A stretch of DNA of 64,000 nt from Gyrodactylus bullatarudis (lineage: Eukaryota > Platyhelminthes > Monogenea > Gyrodactylidea > Gyrodactylidae): assembly GCA_012064415.1 (NCBI GenBank), contig SSNU01000302.1, forward strand, positions 1-64,000. The letters run 5' to 3'. A model generated the notes under the pieces. It was not told the DNA's origin. It saw only the letters and a list, made by a program, of their open reading frames with translations, and did no database searches. The position numbers were made by a program, and so were the translations under genes. Shown here one piece after another: positions 1-11,200 of the stretch (its first letter is position 1; each line of letters opens with the position of its first letter).

Positions 1-1437
1 TCCTATATACATTGCATCACACGGACACTTAAATTTGTACACTACATGCGTCTGCTTCGATTCGTCAATTTTGTCCTTTGAGAAGTTTCTAAGCATTTTA
101 TTAGTTTTGTAAACGAACCTAAGATGAGCATTTGGGTAGGCTTCAGTGAAAGCATTGTTTATCTTCTTCTGGAAGGTTGTTATTGCTTGATCTCCTATGA
201 AGGGCAAAGAGAGCACAGCATGCTTGTCGTTCATCTCTTTGGGCTTGTTCCTTGGTGTATATAGTTTGGAAAGTCTGTCGTTTATGAGCTCAATTGGATA
301 GTCATTTGACAGGAAGATGCAAATAAGTTTTTCTAGTTCACTTTCCCAGGTTTCATCTGATACGATTCGTCTCACTCTTTTGGCCAGGGATGTTATTAGA
401 CCTCTTTTCTGAGTCATCGGAACGTAGGAGTTGAAATTCAAAAGGCGTCCTGTGAACGTGTTCTTTCTATGGATGGACCTTACTAGTTTCCCGTCGTTTT
501 TCTTTGAGAGCATTACGTCCAGGAAGGAAATTTTGCCATCACTCTCTTTCTCCATCGTAAATTCTATATCCGGATGGGCTTGGTTAAATTCTAATAAGAG
601 ATCATTCAAATTATTATTGTTATCTGTTATAATGAAGGTATCATCCATATATCGATAAAAATGGCTGAACTTCTCTATACTAGCCTTAAGAGTCGATCTT
701 TCAAGCTTTGCAAGGAATACATCTGCGAGAAATGGGCCTAGTGGAGATCCCATTGCGACTCCATCTTTCTGCACATACATCGTTCCGTTGAAACTGAAGA
801 CGACATTCTTGCAACATAAATACAGCAATTTCTTTACCCAACTGGAGGCAAGATTGAATTTGGACTGGTGCTCCTTAACGTAGTCTGTAACAAATTGGAT
901 TGTCTCATCTAATGGTACGTTTGTGAACAGCGAAACAACATCGAAGGACAATAGGGTTTTACCGTTTACGTCAGCATCTTTGATTTTTTCCACGAAATCA
1001 AAAGTATCAACTAGAGAATGTTTACACAAATCTACTTTCATTGGTTCCAGTATTGTTGCTAACCATTTTGCAAGTTCACTAGTGGCTGCCTGGCTCATAT
1101 CCAATATTGGTCTGAGAGGGATGTCGGACTCGTTATTGAAGTTTTCCATTTTATGAACTTTGGGAAGTCCATATAGTCTGTTACTTCCACTGTTTGTGCG
1201 TCTGAGCTTGAGGAATGTTTCTTTGTCTATGTGCTTGTTTTGTAACATTGTTTTTAACTCCTCGTTCACTTTACTTTCAAAAATGCTTGGATGGTGATCT
1301 TCAAGTTTTGTTCTCGTCTTAAGGAATTTGGATCTGTCACTCAGTATTTTCATCATTGATTCAATGTATTTGGATTTCAGAATAAGTACCAGGCCATTTC
1401 CTTTGTCACACTGATGAGTATGCCCGAAATAAAGGCC
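1..1437 (-). mobile_element. Penelope-like retroelement, RT and start of GIY-YIG domain
   Basis: Read on the minus strand, one frame stays open for about 479 codons, from the stop at 1438-1440 to the window edge. It carries the reverse transcriptase signatures of Penelope-like elements in order: DKGNG near 1396-1410, NRLYGLPKVHKM, a D-x-x-SLFTNVPL motif, QKDGVAMGSPLGP near 740-775, and the catalytic YMDD box near 640-650. At the window edge CPCDAMYIG opens a GIY-YIG endonuclease domain, the usual C-terminal partner in this family. The copy is truncated at its 5' end, because the residues normally before DKGN are missing, and it continues beyond the window. It lies antisense in a dynamin intron. 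The lack of stops or frameshifts suggests a young insertion. Family assignment is secure; activity is unknown. Confidence 0.92.
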
Positions 1438-1459
1438 TTATTTGTGAAATAATTGGCAT
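1406..1459 (+). ncRNA. Hammerhead ribozyme candidate, Penelope type
   Basis: The core CTGATGAG (1411-1418) is followed by a six-base loop and CGAAA (1425-1429). Stem III pairs 1429-1432 with 1438-1441. Stem I pairs TCACA (1406-1410) with TGTGA (1443-1447). Cleavage is predicted after U1442. Stem II is only G1418-C1425, but loop bases ATGCC (1420-1424) can pair with GGCAT (1455-1459) beyond stem I. Type I hammerheads are established in Penelope-like elements. This one faces away from the adjacent RT frame and overlaps its first codons, so the junction is rearranged. No activity can be seen from sequence. Confidence 0.68.
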
Positions 1460-1984
1460 CATCTTCTACCTTTATTCTTGATATTTAGAATTTCTTTTAA
1501 ATATAATTATATACCTATAAATCGTCTAAATATGTTGATAACCTAGGTAACCACTAGGCAAAAGTCTCCTAAAGACTTTTGATTTTCAATAAATATCGAT
1601 TTTAAAATCTCTTTGTCCCATTACTTTCGGATAGCTCTACTTGATACGTGATACAAATGTACAATTTATCGAATATTTTCTGAAGCGGCCCTTGGATTAC
1701 TTTTAAGAGAGTCAGTTTTAGTGAAATATATCGTACTCTAAATCATTCTTAATAAATACTGTTGGCTTACATAACAGGATGCAGATTTGGAATCAGTGTA
1801 ATTCATTAAATTTATGGTTCTTTAATCAAAAAATTATCTATTTCACATTTCTGGTAACAAAACAAAAGGACTCTGATTATTAACCATTAGTTTGTCATCT
1901 TTACACACAAGTTATATAATCGATCTTAATTTTATACATATTTTTAGATATAAAGATGTATTTTAAAAAACGTTCTTCTTCTAG
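1441..1984 (+). other. Dynamin intron sequence right of the Penelope copy
   Basis: AT-rich intron ending in a pyrimidine-rich acceptor (ttcttcttctag) at 1984. I see no further coding or repeat structure in it. Confidence 0.6.
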
Positions 1985-2281
1985 GACTGGATTATTCACA
2001 CCAGATCTAGCTTTTGAGACAATTGTCAAGAAGCAAATTGACAAAATGAAAGTGCCCAGTCTCAAATGTGTCGATCTTGTTGTACAACAGTTAACTGAAC
2101 TTGTCCATTTGTGTTGTACCAAAATTTCAAGTTTCCCAAGACTTCGTGATGAAACCGAGAGAATTGTCAACCAACGTATTCGCGAGTGTGAAATAAAGGC
2201 CAAGGATCAACTCTGCCTAATGGTCGATGTCCAGTTGGCCTACATGAATACTAACCACGAAGATTTTGTTGGATTTTCAAG
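1985..2281 (+). CDS. Dynamin exon: end of middle/stalk domain
   Basis: The acceptor AG is at 1983-1984 and the donor is AAG|GTGAGT at 2281/2282. The first base completes a split codon, then [11 protein letters not shown] follows, and the exon ends in [13 protein letters not shown]. These are hallmark stalk sequences of dynamins; [11 protein letters not shown] in the middle is near identical to the family. Starting the protein at the ATG at 1956 would be wrong, since that ATG is intronic. Confidence 0.96.
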
Positions 2282-5200
2282 GTGAGTTTAAATCTGTAAA
2301 CCCTGATTAGTCAAATAAATCAAGCCTAGTAAAACACATGGTCTACTCATCAAATATAGTAAACTCTCTTTTTCATTGAGAATTTTATTTGTTCTTGATT
2401 ACAATATTCACTCTGGTTTAAAATTATTAATGAAAAATAGAAATTACTACAACCTATCTCTGATGATTAATTAATGTAATTGTAATGGATTATCGATTTT
2501 TTCGTCCAATTGACCAATCGTAGGAGCTCTCTTCTTTGTGAACTATTTTTTCTCTAATTCGTCGTTCCAAATCAAGTGTTATCTAAGAAAATAATTTCTC
2601 GTTTTGATATATGAAAATATAATTTCTCAAATTGTCTTTCCAAAATTTTAATCTTTATCTTTTAATAGCGTTGAACAACAATCCAGTGATGTGAACAAGA
2701 ACAAAATCGGCAACAGAGTGAGTCATGTTTGCTCAAATTTTCCCACCTGATTGATCCCATCTTTTGCCTAAATATCATAAAACAATATTTGTCATTCTTT
2801 TATAAAATTGCATTTCATTCTTTTCTCCGATATTGAAGAATTTTTCTCGTTTCAATTTCCTTGATTATCTTGGTCAAATATTTATTTATTCATCTGTAAA
2901 AATTCATGTTCCTACATTCATTGCCTACAACAGCTTATGTATCTATAGTTAATAATGTATTAAGTTGATATTCTTATCCCAAATTACCAAATTCATAATT
3001 CAACTAGTCTTACATTAGGCCCATCCCCTCTTAAAACCACCAAGATCTCCAACATATTTAAAAATAAACATATAATCATACTCAAACTAAAATTCAGTTC
3101 TTTTTCCATGTTATCTGTTAGCCAATTATAGTACAATTGTGCCCCTGTTTTGTTGTATGAGAAATCACATACCCCAATTTTTTATGAAGATAATATATTT
3201 TTCTCATCAGGACATTGAAAAACGACTTTGATAGAATTTGTCGATGATTATGATGATTTTTAATTAGACATAAGGATGTAATTATTGAGAACACAATTAT
3301 AATTATTGATCTTTTACTTATTGAAGGGTTACACAGCTTTATTTTTGAGAATTTTCATGCTCAGTGGACGAATTCAATAGGTTTTAGTGATACTGATCGA
3401 ATTAGGAATAAATCCTCTTTAAGTTGAGACAAAAAACTAAAAAAATTGTCCATAAAATTATCTTCTTGTTCTACTTTTGAGTAGATCTATAATGAGGAAA
3501 AATTATTTTTCACAAAAACATTGTGCGATTTTTCTTTCAGCAAAACTGGGGCACAACTGTATATTTAACTCTTTGTTATGATTCCATTTCATTGCATTCA
3601 TCATTCATTTTCCTCACCCCCTTTTTTTAGGTCTTCAACATGAATCGTCAAGTAACTTTTTACCCAACCCCTTCATTCCAATGCTGATTTTTAATTAATT
3701 GCATTCGATTTTACGCTTTATTGATTACATAAAATCATTTTTATTTCATGTTCTATGCAACTATCTAATTCATAAACACTTGTCAATTATATTGGACAAT
3801 TTTGTAAATGTAGTTGAGACTCTTCATTTCTAGTCCTTGAGTAGTAATCCTTCGGTCAACTATGAATTGTTGAATTGACCCTAATACTCGAATGTGATTG
3901 GTCAACAATGACACCCGGGATTTGAGAAATGTAAATTCTCAACTACATTCAATAATTTGTATCCATAATTTGTTGGGTTTTTTGGAGATCATTTCCCATC
4001 AGTCAATAATGTTTACAACTTTCTTTAAAACAACATTCCAAAAGTTTGACTATTCATTTCGACAAAAACTTTGGAAGTAATTTTTGTATCTATTGACTTG
4101 AGTTGATAGACTGTTTTAAAGATACTCAAAAACTGGCTAATCAATGATCTCATTTAATCTTCGCGAAATATTTGTGTTTCCATGGTTAAAGTTTATGTTG
4201 CTTGTCCATGTTTTGTCACAAGATGCTTCTTTCAATTCAGAATAATCTTCTAATCAAATCAGTTTATTCAGAGATATTGTCTTGTGATATCACTTCATAG
4301 GAACCTACGTGAAAGCAATGGTAAATGTTACTAATTAAAATAATTATTTGGTGTTTACTACCAAGTAGCTATATGAAAAACCTTAAAGTATATATAAATG
4401 GATGGATGGATCTTTCCCTTAATGATTCCCATTAATGGTTCATGGTCATTTATGAACGTACTGTGTTTAAATAACAACTAGATATATATTCTTGTTTAAT
4501 AACCACCTGGTCGGAACCTCTTTGTTTTGCATTTCCTTCAATTTATATTAAAATAATGTTCAATGTCCCCAATTTATACAAGTGAATACAAACATTTTCA
4601 GTTATCTTGTTTATTTCCAGGTTATTCGCAAGGGATATCTCGGCATTCAGAACCAAAGTATGCTGCGTAACAAGGAATTCTGGTTCGTGTTAAACTCTGA
4701 ATCCTTGACTTGGTACAAGGACAATGAAGAAAAGGAAAAACGCTACGTTCTCCTTGTAGATGGACTCAAAATTCGTGATGTTGAATCCGGCTTTTTCGGC
4801 AAGAAAAATGTTTTTGCTCTATTCTATCCAGATGGCCGAAATGTTTACAAAGATTGCAAACAACTTGAGCTCAGCGCTGAAACCCAAGAAACTATGGAAA
4901 GCTGGAAAGCTTCCTTCCTCAGAGCCGGAGTCTATCCGGCCAAAGCAGCCAAAACTGAAGAAGTAAGCACACCAAAGGAATGATAATCAGCAGACCCTCA
5001 AAAATAGTAGCTTAAAAATCGCAAAATAGAATACAAACGATAGAATAAATGACTATTTTTAGTATATTTTATGATCTACTCAAAAGTAATGGGATTTGAA
5101 AATAATTAATAATAATTAATCATTTTATTGAAATTTTAATAAAAATAGTCGTTTTAAGGCTCTAATTATTAATTTGAAATTCAGAATCTCTCTAATTTTC

Positions 5201-8200
5201 AAAAAATAAAATATCCCCACTTGATCTTTGGATTTTGATGCTTGCGTGTTGAACGTCCATTAAGGGGATCCCATTTAGAAAAAATGAATTTTAAAAATAA
5301 ATTGATAGAAATTTTCAATTATCCGCTCATGGATTTTTATTTGGAATATCAAAATTGATTGGCTTTTCTCATTGCTGAACTGACCCAGAATGTGTGTGTT
5401 AATTAAAGCTAATTGATATGGCAAAAATCTCAATTTTTTCATCAAGAAACTCGAAGATATTTTTGCCACCTTTTACTATTATATAATATATATATATATA
5501 TATATAATATTTGAAGTGAAAAATTCAGAAAAAAATGGTAATTTTTCAAATTTTTATTTGATGCCAAATTCCCATTTTTTTGAAATTTGACCTGAATATT
5601 TTTACTGTTTTGAAAGTTGCAGAATAATCAAAAAAATAATTTTGGTGACGCATCCAATTAGATATACTAAAAGACTTAGACACTTATCCCTCGTCACCAA
5701 AAAATACCTATAACAAATAATTAAGTATCTAAAATACTTAAAAAATTAAAATATATAAATAGCCATATTCTTGTTTTTATATGGTGAAAGTAGATGAATT
5801 CAGATTTTCTGTCGAGATTCATGGACTCCCAAGCAAATTTTCTTCATCTTTGTCTATCTAGGATCAACAGTACAAGGAAGAAGACTCACAGGATCCCCAG
5901 TTGGAGAGGCAAATCGAAATTATCAGGAATTTAGTTGACTCATACTTGCGTATTGTTCACAAATCCCAAAAGGACTTTGTTCCCAAATTCATAATCCACT
6001 TGATCATCGATCAAGTGAGCAATATTCAATTAGAAATTCAATATATTAGAGACCCTTTTCTACTATTCGATCATTTAATTATTTTTCTTTTTTAATAAGG
6101 TCAAATCATTCCTAAAGGGGGAACTATTACCTCATCTTTATCAAGCTTGTGATCTAGTAAGTTGACCTATTAAAAAGAATCCTTTTCTCATTCGATAAAA
6201 TTATCAATAGAATACTCTAATGAACGAATCTATGGAAACTCAAACACGAAGAGAAGAACTGATTAGAATGTATGAAGCGACCAAAGAGGCACTTGATATA
6301 ATCGGCGAAGTTTCAATGTCGACAGTATCTACACCTGTCCCACCACCAGTCAAAGATGACTGGGGTCATTCCACTAATTCTCTCTCAACACCATCAGTGG
6401 TACATCCACCAGCTAGTCCAGGTGGTACAAGGAGGGCTCCACCTGCGAATAATTCCAACCGGGCTCCAGCCCCTTCAATACCAGTTCGGCCAGCTCCTGG
6501 AGTTCCAGCCACTGCACCAAAACCAGCTGGATCCTTACCAGCTCCCCTTGTTCCTCAGTGAGTTTATCAGCTTTTTCTTTTCATTTCTTACTTCATACCT
6601 ATTCGTTCTATTCAATCGCTAAATGCTACTCATCATAAATATTTCATGTTCTCAAATGTCTTCTTAAATGAATAATAAAAGAATCCTTATTAATCAGTAA
6701 GATGAACATTTCCTGCTTATTTCATGCTGTATAAGCCAATTTTTTCTCTCATTCTAATCTATATATGTAGCCCCATTATTTTTGCATGCAATAATCTCAC
6801 ACGTATAAAGATAATAATGCTCTGCTAATCTCTAAACTCTCTCATTTTGTGCGCTTTGGTTATTACTTTTTTGCATATAGTTTGCCAATTTCAGTCAACC
6901 TCTCTTTTTATCAACTTTGGTTCACCCCCCTTACTGAATAGAGGTATCAAGTTTTAGCTTGTACTCCTCATTTAGCCAGTCACAAACGATGCCTGCCTAT
7001 GGGCGTGTGCTTGCTTAGGAAAATAAAGATTTGGTATTTCCTTGGGATCAACTTTTCTAAAGATATTCTCGATTAACTTGGGAAATTTTGATTTTAAAGT
7101 AAAGACATTCTTAATTTGGTGATTGATTTCTTTGTCTATCAGTGGTTCTGAAAACTAACGTTTAATTCCCCTCACACCTTGCAATCAACTCTTGAATCTG
7201 GGAAAGTGTGCTTTTTGAGACCTTGATAAAAAAATGATAAATTCATTGAGAACAGCTGTAGAATAATTTCAAACAACTCTTTTACTATACCGCCTCTAAG
7301 TCAACTTTTTAATGGAATCCGCCAATATTTTGCTCTTATTACAAATCTCACATCTGTCATGATCCCTCATGATCATGATGGAAACTCACCCCTGTATACA
7401 AATTCACATCTTTCTTCTACTTCTTCAATGTCCAACTTTTACCTTTTAAGAGTAGGAAAATAATTCTGATATAACATTGATATTATTATCAGTAGTATGA
7501 GTATAGCAAAAGTAAAAGTAATTCTCTCTAAAGTGTACGCATATATTTTTTACTCAAAGGGAATAAAAACATCTCAAGAAATATAATACAGTATATAGTA
7601 TATTGAATAAGATAGACTTGGAGTGATTGAGTGAGGGTGTATCTCTGTTTTTACTTTTTGGAGAAAACAAGCGAAGCAATTAAATTTTAAAAAGTTTCTG
7701 TATCATAAAACGAGGCGGAGTCAGTCGAGCGATCTTTGATTCTCGACTTTAATTTTTTGATTTATTATCTAAACTCTATTGATATTTTTCCTGTCATCTC
7801 CTTCTCGTCCAACTATCCATAGCTATTGATAAATAGCCATTGCTTTTCTTGTAGAGGCTCAAATTTTATCAATGTATAGTTTAGTTGAAAATTTAGTTTC
7901 TCATAGTTCATATACTGATAGAAAAAAATCCCATTTTCTCTAAATAAAATCGTCAAGACTCTCCATTTTCTCAACATTTTTTTCTGTCCTATTAAAATTG
8001 ATTGAAAAATCTTGGTCTTAGTTCAACTATTGTTATTCCAATCAAATTTTTGTGTATGTCAGAAAAAAGGATTAGTTCTTGATCATCTTCAAAATGTTAA
8101 GATTGAGGCTGGTAACAGTTGAGACATTCGACTATCTCTAATATATATATTTAGTGTATATGTTGCAATCATTCTATAGAACTCGATAGTTATATATAAT

Positions 8201-11200
8201 CTTCGCTGATTATGTATAATAATCAAACCTCTGCTCATTATATATAATTCTTTTCTTGTATGAAGAGAAACTCTGACGATTATATATAACTCTCGTCTGA
8301 TAAAAAGTCAGGGGTTCTACATGCATGTTAACCCAAAAGACAAATGAGTTATGGTGTACCTATTCTTATTATGAAGAACTACAGGTAAAAGCTCCGATTC
8401 ATTACCCTATTTCTTTTTAAATAGAATAGTGCCTATCTTTTATAGTCTTTATACTCTGTATTGTACACTAACCTAGTACTCCCACATATAGACTATAATC
8501 TATAATTATAGAAAACTTGTTTAATGTGTAATCTCCTAATACTATGGTTTGACAATGTCTGTAACATGTTCTCTTTCTAAAGCTAGTTTATATTTCTTGA
8601 CAGTTGAGCTTACGATCTAGATTCTGGAAAAATCTTGATCAAATTCAATTTCTTGATGAAAAATTTGAGAATTCATACTGGTTTTCTTTATTTAAAAAAA
8701 AGATCAGTCTGGCAAGCTCTCTAAAATTTTGAATAATCTTATCTTCTTTGTCCAGAAATACCAAAATTTCCACAGAAATCTTTAAAAAATTCGAGCAATT
8801 TTTTTATTAAGCATCAATTTAGAAAATCCACACAGGTCATATCGATCGACACAAATTTAAAGTTTAATCCATTCGCTAAAAAGTTAAAAGGAAACATATA
8901 CAGGTTTGGAATTTTTATTTTTTCCAATCTCATAATTTATAAGGAATTTTTCAGATGTCAAATCAATTTATCTCTCCCATTTACCTTAATTTTGAATTTT
9001 TCATGACTCTGTGTATAATAGGCATGTTTGTTACTATCCCTGACTTATCAGACGAGAGTTATATATAATCGTCAGAGTTTCTCTTCATTCAAGATAAGAA
9101 TTATATATAATGAGCAGAGGCTTGATTATTATACATAATCAGCGAAGATTATACATAACTATCTAGTCCTATAAATTGATTGCAACATATATATAACCTA
9201 ACATTATGTTCATCCTTTCTAATGCTTATACATAGAACTCATTCCAACTCTATAGTAGTCTTTATGGAGTGTAATTTTGATTAATCCCCCTCCCCTGGGT
9301 TTTGTAATCAATTAACTCTGTGTCATTTGAAAATAACAAAGAGTGCTTTCATCTCGATCCTGGTATCTAATGATACTGCAAAATTGCTGTAAATACATGT
9401 GTGTATCTATAACTCAACTCAAATCAACAATGTAACTCAATGTCATAGCTAACCACACTCTAATATTGTATCCTCATTGTAATCTGTCTGTCTCTCTATC
9501 CGTTGTCAAGTAATGTAATCACATACTCTTTACCCTATGTAGACGAATTTCTCCAAATCAATCATCGTCTCCACCCCTGGTGCAAAACGGAAGCTCGACA
9601 ACTACACCGCCACCCCTTAACTCTAATCCCATCAGTCCTAATAATAATTTTAGTAATAATAATAGTAATAAAGTCAATAGTAGCCACCTCCTCTCTCCCT
9701 CCTTTAGTCAACACATGTCCCTCTCGAAAAGTCTTAATTCTACTACAAATCCTATTAGTCCAATAGTCCCCCAATCATTATCCTCCTCCACCCCTTCCAA
9801 TAACTCATTCCTTTCTCCCAATACAAACGGTCCCTTGAATACAAATCATAATCATATTGCAAAGATAAGTAATAATAAAAATTCTCATTCTAATTTCTAT
9901 ACTGGCAGTAAAATGGTGAATGGTAGTGATGTTAAACCAGCCAACTCTGCCATTTACACCCCATTGCCACAGCCACCACCTGTTGTACCTGCGTAAGTGT
10001 TGTCATTCTTATTTGTCTTTCTGTCTGTCTATCTAACTATCTCTTACTTTACCTTTTTGCATGTTTTCGCATCAAAAATTGCACACAAAAGAATTTGCAT
10101 GTACCTGTCTCATTTTAAGAATTTTCAACTCTATACTAGCTATATTCAACAATCTTGACTTGGAATGCATTTAGCATGTCACCTTTGAATTCTAAATAGA
10201 ATCAGGAACTAATCTACCAAAACTCAAAATCAGAGAGAATAAATTTTGTATCATTTTTCCTTGCCTTAAACTCTCCATTAAAATATCGATTTGCTCGATC
10301 AAATAACCAATTTTTCATTGATGAGGCTAGCCTACAACTGGACACTCCTAAGATTTGATCATCAAATAAATTTTTGTTGAGCAATTTCAAGACAAATGGT
10401 TGATGATCAAAGAAATACAAGGATTTTAGACAGTTATTTCATAGGTCTTTTCATTTTTAAATATTATTGTTCTATTGAGAACTATCTGAGGCTAGCCATT
10501 CCCCAAATAGTGAATTTTATCATTGCTAATTTTGTATGCTCATATTTTCTTTCGACTTTGAGATTTCCGGATACATAATCAGGACCAATATTGAAGTGAA
10601 GGGATAACTTGATTGATTTTTTAATTAGCATTTTTCCTGGCAAAAAAATGTGAATCTTGAGTACTCAAGTGTTTTTTTCTACCTCAGTCAACTTGATCCT
10701 TTTCTTGGGTCATTGTTGATACAAGATCTTTTTTTGTCTCTCTCCCTATCTCCACCCTGGATAGTAATAATAGTTATTAGAGATGGTGTTTTTTATCTTC
10801 AATTTCCCATTGTCATGGCAATGTAATCTTTGTGGGAAATCTATCCCTAAATATATAATATTACTTTTTTGTAGTAGCATAAAAATAAACACTATTAAAC
10901 CTAGATTCTTATCAAAACTTTATCAATTAGATTAGGAACAAAAAATTATCAACTTTGGTCATAAAATGAGATTCTTTTTTCTGGGGACACTACTTTCCTC
11001 TCTAGTGTATACTAGGCTGGGGTGAAATTTCTTTTTCTCATAGAATTTAGCACCCAGACGGTGTGACATGAAGTGATAATAAAACGAATTTTATCAAATC
11101 ATGATAATATGACTATTTTTTATGTAACAAAGTTGGAAACTCATTTGATTTACAAGGTTTTAAGTGGTTGCTTTCATTAAAAATTGAGCAGAGATTTGAA

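Noticed and set aside
4963..4983. Extension of the PH-domain exon to a stop at 4981
   Set aside because: A clean GTAAGC donor at 4963 and the in-phase GED exon at 5862 show that this is intron.
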